Part shown: piece by piece, positions 51,128-58,739 of the stretch
Numbering within the stretch: position 1 is the stretch's first letter
Layout: each line of letters begins with the position of its first letter
Assembly: GCF_028994775.1 (NCBI RefSeq)
Contig: NZ_JAJQMN010000002.1
Coordinates: 186,001 to 250,000, forward strand
Length of the DNA: 64,000 nt
Direction: 5' to 3'
From: Promicromonospora iranensis
Lineage (GTDB): Bacteria > Actinomycetota > Actinomycetes > Actinomycetales > Cellulomonadaceae
Notes under the pieces: generated by a model
The model's input: only the letters and a program-made list of their open reading frames with translations
What the model was told of the DNA's origin: nothing
The model's database searches: none
Made by a program: the position numbers and the translations under genes

Positions 51128-52801
51128 ATGGTGCCTGGGCATGCAGCGAACGACCTCGGCCGGTCCGCCGTGCCGGCGTACCCCCGCCGGTTCCGCTCCG
51201 CCGAGGCGCGCGGGGCGCGGATCGGCCGGCCGCTGCGGCTGTTCGGGCGCGCGGGCGATGTGGACGAGGCACTCCTGGACCGGATCGGCCGCGCGTTCTT
51301 CGAGGAGGACGACGCCGGAGCGGCGCTCGCCGCGGCGATGCGGCTACCTGCGGGGACGCCTGGCCGGGTGACCCACGCGCAGCTCCGGGCGGCACTGGCG
51401 GGTCCGGGCGTCGGTGCTGGAGATCTGAGGGGCGCCGGTGATCGTGAGATCGGTCCGTCGCACAACCTGGACCTGGACACCGAGATCGGTCCCTTGCACC
51501 GCCGCACCACTGAGATCGGTCCTTTGCACACCCCCGACGCCGAGATCGGTCCCTTGCTCCGAGATCGGTCATTCAACCGACCGATGTCGGAGCAAGGGAC
51601 CGATGTCGGTACGAGACGCGTGCAGAGGACCGATCTCAGTGCGGCATCCCGGCAACCGAGCGGTCCCGGCGTGGCACTCCCGCAACCACCCGATCTCAGC
51701 GCGGCACTCCCGCAACCGCCCGGACTCGAGCCGGCACTACGACGACCGCCCGGACCCGAGGCCGCGCCACAGCATCGGACCCAACCCGGCACCGACCTGC
51801 CGGAGGCGCTGCGCCGGTTCCTCGACGAGGTCACCAGCGTGCCCGACTGGGTGGATTGGAACCTGATCGAAGAGGGTGCCGCCGTGCAGCGGAGGCTCGG
51901 GCAGAACGCGGGCGACGTGCTGCTCCAGCTGTCGCTCGTCGGCGGGTACCGGTTCGGCGGGCCGACGGACCTGCTCGCGGCGACCGGCGCCCTGACCGGC
52001 GGGACCCTGCGACGGCTCGCGGAGACCCAGGAGTGGACGGTCGGGCTGTCCGAGCCAGGGGCGCTCCGGCCCTTCGCCGCTGCCTGGCGGGCCACCGCGC
52101 ACGTGCGGGCGATGCACGCGCTGGTCAGCGCGTCGTTCGCCGACCCGGTCACCGGCAGGGGCGGACGAACCGCTGAGCCGTGGGACGCCGCACGCTGGGG
52201 TCTGCCGATCAACCAGGCGGACCAGGCGGCGACGCTCGGGCTGTTCGACGGCACCCTGATCCTCGGGTGCCGGGCGCTGGGCGTGCGCATCTCGCCGTCG
52301 GACAGCCGTGCCCTGATGCACCTGTGGAAGTGGGTGGGGCATCTGCTCGGGGTGCACCCGGACTTCCTGGTCGACGACGAGTGGGAGCGGCACCGCATCA
52401 GCTACCACGTGCTGCTCGCGCAGGCCGGCATCTCGGACGCCGGGCCGCGCCTCGCCCGGGCGGTGGTCGCCGCGCAGGCCGAGCGGACGTACCGCGGGCC
52501 GTCCTGGTGGCAGCCGTTCCGGGCGTGGTTCGAACGGGAGCGCCTGCTGTCGATGCTGACGGCGTTCCTCGGGCTGCGCAGCATGCGCGAGCTCGATCTG
52601 CCGCAGCGCCCGCCGTGGGCGCACGCCTACCTGCTGCCGCTCAACATCTGGCGGTACCACGTGCGCGGACGCTCCCGGCAGGGCCGGGAGCGCCTCGAGC
52701 GGTGGGGCCGACGCCGGAGCGACGCGATCCTGGCGAGCTACCTGCCGGAACCTCACCGACCTGTCAGCCGCCGAGACCATCCGGGTGGCCTCGGCGGCTG
52801 A
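51128..52801 (+). CDS. Oxygenase MpaB-family protein (DUF2236) with repeat-expanded linker
   Basis: 557 aa. The N-terminal part (about 15-95, 'YPRRFRSAEARGARIGRPLRLF') and the C-terminal domain from about 225 ('LRRFLDEVTSVPDWVDWNLIEEGA', 'DVLLQLSLVGGYRFGGPTDLLAATG', 'VRAMHALVSASF', 'WGLPINQADQAATLGLFDG', 'ALMHLWKWVGHLLGV') match DUF2236 proteins, a family of b-type heme oxygenases/peroxygenases that includes the rubber oxygenase Lcp. Between them about 125 residues are low-complexity and come from palindromic repeats (51444-51640 and following); I recall homologues having only a short linker there. The ATG at 51128 has AGGTGAGGA upstream. The 3' end encodes the terminator stem. Confidence 0.82.
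   Translation: MVPGHAANDLGRSAVPAYPRRFRSAEARGARIGRPLRLFGRAGDVDEALLDRIGRAFFEEDDAGAALAAAMRLPAGTPGRVTHAQLRAALAGPGVGAGDLRGAGDREIGPSHNLDLDTEIGPLHRRTTEIGPLHTPDAEIGPLLRDRSFNRPMSEQGTDVGTRRVQRTDLSAASRQPSGPGVALPQPPDLSAALPQPPGLEPALRRPPGPEAAPQHRTQPGTDLPEALRRFLDEVTSVPDWVDWNLIEEGAAVQRRLGQNAGDVLLQLSLVGGYRFGGPTDLLAATGALTGGTLRRLAETQEWTVGLSEPGALRPFAAAWRATAHVRAMHALVSASFADPVTGRGGRTAEPWDAARWGLPINQADQAATLGLFDGTLILGCRALGVRISPSDSRALMHLWKWVGHLLGVHPDFLVDDEWERHRISYHVLLAQAGISDAGPRLARAVVAAQAERTYRGPSWWQPFRAWFERERLLSMLTAFLGLRSMRELDLPQRPPWAHAYLLPLNIWRYHVRGRSRQGRERLERWGRRRSDAILASYLPEPHRPVSRRDHPGGLGG
51444..51640. repeat. Cluster of GAGATCGGTCC repeats, direct and inverted, inside the MpaB-like gene
   Basis: Direct copies start near 51446, 51482, 51512, 51542 and 51561 (core GAGATCGGTCC, most followed by YTTGCNC); inverted copies lie at 51579-51590, 51591-51609 and 51621-51640. 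51541-51570 and 51579-51608 form 30-base arms with two mismatches around an 8-base loop. Downstream (51634-51740) a second family of repeats reads GGCACTCCCGCAACC. The reading frame stays open through all of it. Confidence 0.9.
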
Positions 52802-52803
52802 CA
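52762..52803. terminator. Bidirectional hairpin overlapping the end of the MpaB-like gene
   Basis: TGTCAGCCGCCGAG (52762-52775) and CTCGGCGGCTGACA (52790-52803) form a perfect 14-bp stem with a 14-base loop; the left arm and loop are coding. Confidence 0.75.
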
Positions 52804-52808
52804 CGTGG

Positions 52809-53831
52809 TCAGGGGATCGTCACCGTGACGGGTGCGCTGATGACCAGGTGCTCCTGGTAGTCGGGACCACCCGCCTCGCCGATGCCGTGGATCTGCGCGG
52901 CCTGCACCTGGTACGTACCGGCCGCACGAACGTTGTCGTAGCCGTACGGGTCTCCGACAGCCAGGTCCGCCTCGGTGCAGCTGCTGTAGGGCGGTGGGCT
53001 GGCCACACCCGTCGACTCTCCCGTGTCGTTGAGCGCCGGCGGGATGTCGTAGTTGTTCTCCCTCCAGAATTCGCCGAGGTCGACCACACGCCCAGCCTGC
53101 GACCAGATCAGCAACGCCTGGCTTCCGATGGACTCCGTGCCACCACTGCCTCCGGGTTCGGCGTACCCGGGCATCTCCCCCGTGAGCCGGACCGGGATCG
53201 TTCCTCCTGACCCGCGTTCGTAGGTCAGGTCACCGACGATCTCGATCGACACCGTCGGACTCGTCGACACGAGGTCGGCAGTCGGCATCCCGCACCACAC
53301 GGGATACGCGTCCCCCCACGGCCGGTACCCGTCGTCGAACGGCGCGGTGAGCACCTCGCCCGAACCGCTGTCCGTGGACGAGTCGCTCGCCTCCGGGTCC
53401 GGTTCCCCGGACGGGGTTCCCGAAGGTGCCGCATCCGGGATGACCGACGGTGACGCGGACGGCGAAGGGCTCGGGGACATGGTCGGCCTCGGTGGGAGGA
53501 GCGTCGTCGGGATCTCCGACGGCATCGGCCCGGTGTCGGTGGCCTGCACCGTCGGCCGGCCGGGCAGCGGTTCGGCCCTGTTCCAGGTCGTGGCCTGCGC
53601 GGTGCTGAAGGCCAGCGCGCCGACCACCACGGCACTGGTCAGCCCTACCGCTCCTGCCTTGGCGATGCGCCAGGTGCGCACCCTGCGGCGCAGGAGACCG
53701 AGATTCTTCTCCGGGGTGCTGGGCACGCCCGAGGGTGTGGCGCCGTCGACGAGCGCGCCGATGGTCTGCTTCAGGACGTCGCGGCCGTGGCCGAGATCGG
53801 AGTCGAACCCGAGGTCGTCGTGCCCGCTCAT
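52809..53831 (-). CDS. Membrane-anchored ectodomain partner of SigE-family sigma factor (locus 2)
   Basis: 340 aa. The cytoplasmic N-terminus (about 60 residues, ending LLRRRVRTWRIAK) precedes one helix (about 62-82), a Pro/Ser/Thr-rich stalk (about 88-160, 'SPSPSPSASPS') and a single module A: 'WCGMPTADLVSTSPTVSIEIVGDLTYER', 'LLIWSQAGRVVDLGE', 'SSCTEADL', 'RAAGTYQVQAAQ'. Modules B and C of loci 1 and 3 are absent, so this is the minimal form of the family. It overlaps the sigma stop (ATGA). It is convergent with the MpaB-like gene, with 7 nt between stops. Confidence 0.78.
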   Translation of the reverse strand: MSGHDDLGFDSDLGHGRDVLKQTIGALVDGATPSGVPSTPEKNLGLLRRRVRTWRIAKAGAVGLTSAVVVGALAFSTAQATTWNRAEPLPGRPTVQATDTGPMPSEIPTTLLPPRPTMSPSPSPSASPSVIPDAAPSGTPSGEPDPEASDSSTDSGSGEVLTAPFDDGYRPWGDAYPVWCGMPTADLVSTSPTVSIEIVGDLTYERGSGGTIPVRLTGEMPGYAEPGGSGGTESIGSQALLIWSQAGRVVDLGEFWRENNYDIPPALNDTGESTGVASPPPYSSCTEADLAVGDPYGYDNVRAAGTYQVQAAQIHGIGEAGGPDYQEHLVISAPVTVTIP

Positions 53832-54379
53832 ATGAGTTCTCCTTCCGGCACCAGCACCCCACGCAGCGCGTGGATCCCATCGGCCAGGTAGCGCTTGATG
53901 GTGCCCTGCGAGAGGCCGAGGGTCGTGGCGATCTGGGGCACTGTCAGGTCGTCGTAGAAGCGGAGCACCACGCAGGCACGCTGGCGCGGGCTGAGCCCTC
54001 GCAGCGCCGCCGTCACGTCCGCGCGGGCAGTGATGTCCGACGCGGGCGCCTTCACCGCGTCCGGCACCGCCAGCTTGGGCTCGGCCTTGCGCCACAGCGC
54101 GAAACGACGGCTCTCGTCGACGTAGAGGTTGAGCATCGTCCGGCGCACGTACGCCTCGATGCCCGCGTGGTTCCCGTCGTCGTTCAGGGCGAACTCCGTG
54201 CGACCTTCGGTACCTGCCGCCTCGGGGCGGCGAAACCGCCGGAAGACGCGCACCAGGGCGTCCTGGACCAGGTCCTCCGCCCGCCGCACATCACCCGTCA
54301 GCGCGTACCCGTATCCCACGAGAGCGCGCCCTCGGGTCGTGACGAGGTCGGTGAGCTCGTCGTCCCAGCGTGCGCTCAT
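53828..54379 (-). CDS. SigE-family ECF RNA polymerase sigma factor (locus 2)
   Basis: 183 aa. Region 2 is 'LVGYGYALTGDVRRAEDLVQDALVRVFRRF', region 4 'LSPRQRACVVLRFYDDLTVPQIATTLGLSQGTIKRYLADGIH'. The ATG at 54379 is preferred to one 24 codons upstream, since MSARWDDEL aligns with the short N-termini of the other copies; its ribosome site AGGGG is weak. Promoter P2 lies about 95 nt upstream, leaving a longer leader than in the other loci. Confidence 0.88.
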   Translation of the reverse strand: MSARWDDELTDLVTTRGRALVGYGYALTGDVRRAEDLVQDALVRVFRRFRRPEAAGTEGRTEFALNDDGNHAGIEAYVRRTMLNLYVDESRRFALWRKAEPKLAVPDAVKAPASDITARADVTAALRGLSPRQRACVVLRFYDDLTVPQIATTLGLSQGTIKRYLADGIHALRGVLVPEGELI

Positions 54380-54470
54380 CACGCGCCCCTGTCCTGCCCC
54401 TGTCGGATCGCTTGCTCGGCCATGCGCCCGTCCCCTCTTCCTGGCGGGCACTGTGCCCCGCTCGCACAGA

Positions 54471-54499
54471 GATACGAGCGGGGCACGGTAAACGTTGGG
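54471..54499 (-). promoter_or_regulatory. ECF-type promoter P2 of sigma locus 2
   Basis: Minus strand: CCCAACG (54499-54493), 16-nt spacer, CGTATC (54476-54471). Confidence 0.6.
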
Positions 54500-54520
54500 A
54501 CAGCGGTCCGACCAATCGGG

Positions 54521-56248
54521 TCAGGGGGTGGCCGAGTAGTACCGCCAGTTGCCGGCGTCGTCGATCCCGATCCGCATCCCCGTGTAGCCGAACCCCTGCG
54601 CATCAGCACGCTGCGCGTCGGCCTCTCCCTGGGTGAGCAGGCCGGCTTCGACCACCTCGTCCCAGGCCTCGTCCGAGTCGCGGAACTCGTCGAGCGCGAC
54701 CCGGGGCCAGACGACCGTCCCGTCTCCCTGGTCGGCCCCGACCGTACCGGCGAGGAGCCCGACCAGGGTCAGGTAGTGCAGCGACTCGTCCTCGGGCAGC
54801 GCGAAGACCTGCTCGGCGGGCTCGGCGGGGATCAGCAGCTCCGTCGGGTACTGCGTCGCCAGCTCGACGAGCCGGTCCGAGTCGCAGGCCAGCGCGGCAT
54901 CGACGATGGCCTCCGCCGTGGCCCCGGCGCCCGCGCTGGGCGAGTTCGCCGGGTCGTACGCCAGGCCGAGGCCGTCCGCGGAGCAGTCGCCGGCGGCGTC
55001 CCCGCCGCCGGCGTTCGGGGCGAGGGTCGCCCAGAGGCGTGCGACGCCGTCCGGCACGCTCGTCAGCCGGATGTCCACCACGTCTTCGCCACCGCCGACC
55101 ACGGGCTTCGACTCGAACGTGGAACCGTCGCACGGCACCTCGCCCGACGCGAACGACTCGTTGATGGACGGCTGCACCACCTCGTAGCGCACCACGTCGT
55201 CCGGGTCGGAGCTCTCGCACTGCGCCGTGACCGACGGCGTGCCGGTGGTCACAGAGCGGAACTGCGTCAGCTCCGCGGTGACCCGGTCCGTGCTCCGGTC
55301 GAGCACGAACCGGGAGAGCTCGCCCTCGGCGGGCTCCGGCGGCTCGATCGTCGCGTCGCCGCCACGCGTACCCGTCGCGCTGTGCGCGCCGTCGGCGTCG
55401 AGGCGAACCTCCACCGGCTCGCTCACCGCCGTCGCCCACTGGCCGGAGGCGACCTGCGGGAAGGCGACCACCCGTACCTCGTAGTCGCCCTCGGGAAGAG
55501 GCGTCTCGAAGATCTGTCCCGCGTCGCCGTCGGCCGGCGCGCACGACGTGAACGCGCCCCCCTGCGCCTCGGTGACGTCACCGGTCTCGGAGCTGAGCAG
55601 CGGCGCGCTCTGGACGGATCCCTCGAAGACGTTCGTTCCCAGGTCCACCACCACACCGTCCTGGCTCCACACCAGCACCGGAGGAGCGTCGAGCGTTCCT
55701 TCAGTCCCCGAGACCAGCGCTGACATGCCCCAGGTCGTCGAGGGGGTGCCGTCCTGGTCCGAGGTCCGTGCGTAGATGTCACCGGCCACCGCCGCCGACC
55801 ACCCGGTCGCCGTCGGCTCAAGGTCCTCGACGGGCATGCCGCACTCCAGCCCGGCCCCCAGGTCTCGGATCCAGGACGGCGCGTACCCGTCCTCGATGAC
55901 GCTCCGCGCGGGCGTCGCCGACGGACCGGAATCCGGCGCCTGCGTCGCGGCCCCGCTCGGAGAGGGGGTGGCGGACGCGCTCTCGGACTGTCCCGGCAGC
56001 ACCGGCCCGCGGTCCAGCAACGGAGTCTGGGTGGCACCGAAGGCGATCCCGGCGACCAGTACAAGGCTCGCACCCGTGAGGCCGCCGATCTTGGCCGCAC
56101 GACGGCGCCGCACACGGTCACGCACCACTCCGAATGAGACGTGCAGGTCGTCCACCTCCCCGCCAGGCATCGTGTCGGCGGCGCCACGGAGCGCGCCGCT
56201 CAGGAAGTCGTTGTCGTCGTATCCGCTGTCGTTCCGGTCGATGTTCAT
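54521..56248 (-). CDS. Membrane-anchored ectodomain partner of SigE-family sigma factor (locus 3)
   Basis: A 575-aa close paralogue of the locus 1 partner with the same order: cytoplasmic N-terminus (about 50 residues ending VRRRRAAK), helix (about 53-75), stalk, module A ('ECGMPVEDLEPTATGWSAAVAGDIYAR', 'LVWSQDGVVVDLGT', 'TSCAPADG', 'LPEGDYEVRVVAF'), module B ('QCESSDPDD', 'VPCDG', 'VPDGVARLWATLAP') and module C ('GDCSADGLGL', 'AEAIVDAALACDSDRLVELATQ', 'VVWPRVALDEFRDSDEAW', 'GFGYTGMRIGID'). It overlaps the sigma gene by ATGA. The cytoplasmic part is too short for a classical anti-sigma domain. Confidence 0.8.
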   Translation of the reverse strand: MNIDRNDSGYDDNDFLSGALRGAADTMPGGEVDDLHVSFGVVRDRVRRRRAAKIGGLTGASLVLVAGIAFGATQTPLLDRGPVLPGQSESASATPSPSGAATQAPDSGPSATPARSVIEDGYAPSWIRDLGAGLECGMPVEDLEPTATGWSAAVAGDIYARTSDQDGTPSTTWGMSALVSGTEGTLDAPPVLVWSQDGVVVDLGTNVFEGSVQSAPLLSSETGDVTEAQGGAFTSCAPADGDAGQIFETPLPEGDYEVRVVAFPQVASGQWATAVSEPVEVRLDADGAHSATGTRGGDATIEPPEPAEGELSRFVLDRSTDRVTAELTQFRSVTTGTPSVTAQCESSDPDDVVRYEVVQPSINESFASGEVPCDGSTFESKPVVGGGEDVVDIRLTSVPDGVARLWATLAPNAGGGDAAGDCSADGLGLAYDPANSPSAGAGATAEAIVDAALACDSDRLVELATQYPTELLIPAEPAEQVFALPEDESLHYLTLVGLLAGTVGADQGDGTVVWPRVALDEFRDSDEAWDEVVEAGLLTQGEADAQRADAQGFGYTGMRIGIDDAGNWRYYSATP

Positions 56249-56823
56249 CGGGCGGCCCTCCCTTCGGCAGGTCGGAAGTCGTCGGGGCGCAGGAACTCCT
56301 GCATGTTCTTGGTGGCATCGGACAGGTAGCGCTTGACCGTTCCCTGGGCGGTGCCCAGGGCGTCCGCGATCTGCGGCACCGTCATGTCCTCGAAGTAGCG
56401 GAGCACCACGCAGGCCCGCTCGCGGGCACCGAGCCGCGCGAGCGCGGCCATCACGTCGACGCGCGCCGAGGCGGCCTGGTCGGCGCCCCGGGTGCTGGGG
56501 TCGTCGGCCAACAGGTGCTTGATCCCGGTCCAGCGCTGCCGCTTGCGGTAGCCGTCCAGGTAGATGGTCAGCACCGCACGCCGCACGTAACCCTCGGCGT
56601 TGGTGAACGGTGAGTCGAGGTCGTGCGCCCGGCTGCCCTCGGCCACGCCCACCGCCCCGGAGACGGCAGGGCGTCCGCGGAGCCGCGAGTAGACCTTGAC
56701 CAGCGCGTCCTGAACCAGGTCCTCGGCGAGCGCTCGATCGCCCGAGAGCATGTAGGCATAGCGGACGAGCGCGCCGCCGCGCACTCGCATGAGCTCATCG
56801 AGCTCGTGCTCCCATCCCGCCAT
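56245..56823 (-). CDS. SigE-family ECF RNA polymerase sigma factor (locus 3)
   Basis: 192 aa from the ATG at 56823 (a GTG two codons earlier is possible). Region 2 'LVRYAYMLSGDRALAEDLVQDALVKVYSRL', then 'NAEGYVRRAVLTIYLDGYRKRQRWTGIKHLLADD', a segment also found almost unchanged in both fused copies, and region 4 'RERACVVLRYFEDMTVPQIADALGTAQGTVKRYLSDA'. Its promoter P3 lies at the very end of the neighbouring fusion gene. Confidence 0.9.
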   Translation of the reverse strand: MAGWEHELDELMRVRGGALVRYAYMLSGDRALAEDLVQDALVKVYSRLRGRPAVSGAVGVAEGSRAHDLDSPFTNAEGYVRRAVLTIYLDGYRKRQRWTGIKHLLADDPSTRGADQAASARVDVMAALARLGARERACVVLRYFEDMTVPQIADALGTAQGTVKRYLSDATKNMQEFLRPDDFRPAEGRAAR

Positions 56824-56870
56824 GGCCACCCCCCAGGTGCGTGTGTGCTGTCATCGTCTCCACATCCACC

Positions 56871-56899
56871 ATGACGCGCCGTGCGAGGGTTTCGTTGGT
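56871..56899 (-). promoter_or_regulatory. ECF-type promoter P3 of sigma locus 3
   Basis: Minus strand: CCAACG (56898-56893), 16-nt spacer, CGTCAT (56876-56871). The -35 touches the stop codon of the upstream gene. Confidence 0.6.
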
Positions 56900-58656
56900 C
56901 AGTCCTCGAGCGGGTACTCCCATGGGCCGATCTCGACGGCGAGGTACTGCGGATCGCCGTCCGCCCCGGGATCGATCTCCGTCACGGCGTAGAGCACGTA
57001 GGTGCCGTCCGGGAACCCTTGCTCGGGCTGCGTCAGGCAGGTCGTGTCGGGTTCGTCGAAGGGCACGACGACGCGGGCCTCACCCCCTGCGTCGATCCGC
57101 AGTCGCTCCACCGGCTCGGACCAGACGTCGCGCCCCACGGCGGCCACCCGCCCCGCGTCGTTCACCCAGACCAGGGTGAACGGCGTGTGGGTCGTATCGA
57201 CAGCCTTGCCCTCGATCTCGGTGACGTTGACCCACAGCCTGCCGATGGGTGGAGCTGCCGCGTCGAACCCGGTCGTGAGCGTCAGGCCCGACCGCTCCGA
57301 CAGCACGTGCGGCCCGGCCGGGATGTCCGACGCATAGGCGCCGCAGGCCAGGCTCGTGCCCTGGAGCCACTCGGGCTGGAGGCCGTCGCGGAAGGCGGCG
57401 TCCAGCGGTTCCACGTCGGCCACCTCGAGCTCCGGAACCTCCATCGTGACCGGCTCGCTGACGGCCAGGTGGGTCTTGTCGCGGCCGTACCAGGGCATGA
57501 CCGCGTAGACGTCGTAGGTGCCGGCCGGTCGCGCGTCCAGGAAGGTCTCGTAGATCATGCCGGACGTCCAGTCCCCGCACGTGGTGGTCGCACCGGCTTC
57601 CGCGCGGTCGACGGTGGAGCCGCCGGCGTCGGGCAGCGCGTAGCCGCCCTCGTTCCAGCCCGGGCCCAGGTCGACCACCTGACCGTCCTTCGCGAAGACC
57701 AGCATGGGGTAGCCGCCGTCGAGGTCCGGGCCGTCGGTATCCGTCCGGGTGATGCGGACGGGTGCGGTCAGGCCGTTCTCCTCGGCCTCGGCGGCACCGG
57801 TCAGCTCCAGCTCGACGACGTCGGACGTGGACGTGAGCTCCGTGACCTCCATGCCGCACCGGTACGTGCCGCCGACCTCGCGCCACTGGTTCGGTGTGAG
57901 CTCCGTGCCGACCGCCTGCACCGAGGTCTCGGGGCTCGGGGTGGCCGGCAGGACCGGCTCGGACAGCAGCCGCGCGGGCCCCCACAGCGCCGCGACGGCG
58001 AGCAGGCCCGCCAGCGCCAGCGTGGCCCCACCGAGGGCGCCGACCTTCACCGCCCGGCGACGGCGTACCGAACCCGCCACCGCGCCGAGCCGGTCCTCCA
58101 GCGACGTCTCCATCTCCGGCGCCGAGATCTCCGCGAGCGACACGCGCAGCACGTCCATCGCGTTGGAGAGGTGCCGCTTGATGGTGCCGGGGCTCGTGCC
58201 GAGGGTCTCCGCGATCTGCGGAACCGTCATGTCCTCGAAGAACCGCAGCACCACCGACTCCCGCTGCCGTGGGGACAGCTTGGCCAGCGCCACGCCGACG
58301 TCGACCTTGGCCGTCGCGACACGGTCCGCCGCCGGCGCGCGGTCCTCGTCGGCCAGGAGGTGCTTGACGCCCGTCCAGCTGTTCTGCCGGCGATAGCCGT
58401 CCAGATAGATGGTCAGCATCGTCCGGCGCACGTAGGCCTCCGCATTCGTCAGCCGGGGCTGGTCCACGTCCACGACCTGCCCGCCGTCGGCCGGCTCGCG
58501 CGGCGGACGCCGCAGGCGCGAGAACACCTTGACCAGCGCGTCCTGCACCAGGTCCTCGGCCTGCAGCCGGTCCCGCGTCAGCGTGTACCCGTATCCCGCC
58601 AGCGCGCGACCACGCCGCACGATGAGCTCCTCGAGCTCGCTCTCCCACTGCGCCAT
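56899..58656 (-). CDS. Membrane-tethered SigE-family sigma factor fused to ectodomain (locus 4)
   Basis: 585 aa in one continuous frame. Residues 1-175 are a complete sigma factor: region 2 'GYGYTLTRDRLQAEDLVQDALVKVFSRL', region 4 'LSPRQRESVVLRFFEDMTVPQIAETLGTSPGTIKRHLSNAM'. A short linker (SAPEMETSLEDRLGAVAGSV) and RRRRAVK lead to one helix (about 204-228), a stalk and two external A-type modules: 'RCGMEVTELTSTSDVVELELTG', 'LVFAKDGQVVDLGPGW', 'TTCGDW', 'RPAGTYDVYAV'; then 'ACGAYASDI', 'LVWVNDAGRVAAVG', 'TTCLTQPEQ', 'FPDGTYVLYAV'. The ATG at 58656 has GAGGGGA upstream. The sigma part should face the cytoplasm and the rest the outside. Confidence 0.88.
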   Translation of the reverse strand: MAQWESELEELIVRRGRALAGYGYTLTRDRLQAEDLVQDALVKVFSRLRRPPREPADGGQVVDVDQPRLTNAEAYVRRTMLTIYLDGYRRQNSWTGVKHLLADEDRAPAADRVATAKVDVGVALAKLSPRQRESVVLRFFEDMTVPQIAETLGTSPGTIKRHLSNAMDVLRVSLAEISAPEMETSLEDRLGAVAGSVRRRRAVKVGALGGATLALAGLLAVAALWGPARLLSEPVLPATPSPETSVQAVGTELTPNQWREVGGTYRCGMEVTELTSTSDVVELELTGAAEAEENGLTAPVRITRTDTDGPDLDGGYPMLVFAKDGQVVDLGPGWNEGGYALPDAGGSTVDRAEAGATTTCGDWTSGMIYETFLDARPAGTYDVYAVMPWYGRDKTHLAVSEPVTMEVPELEVADVEPLDAAFRDGLQPEWLQGTSLACGAYASDIPAGPHVLSERSGLTLTTGFDAAAPPIGRLWVNVTEIEGKAVDTTHTPFTLVWVNDAGRVAAVGRDVWSEPVERLRIDAGGEARVVVPFDEPDTTCLTQPEQGFPDGTYVLYAVTEIDPGADGDPQYLAVEIGPWEYPLED

Positions 58657-58688
58657 CTGTGACGTCCCCTCTCCCGTGCTCATAGTTC

Positions 58689-58715
58689 CTGACGGGCGGG
58701 AACGGCAGAACGATG
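58689..58715 (-). promoter_or_regulatory. ECF-type promoter P4 of sigma locus 4
   Basis: Minus strand: CATCG (58715-58711), 16-nt spacer, CGTCAG (58694-58689). It is the most diverged -35 of the five (T for A). Confidence 0.5.
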
Positions 58716-58739
58716 ATGCCGCTGGTGAGAAAAGGCGAG

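Noticed and set aside
51444-51640. Possible CRISPR array in the GAGATCGGTCC repeats
   Set aside because: The repeats are short, variable, in both orientations and irregularly spaced, spacers are coding low-complexity sequence, and no cas genes are near.
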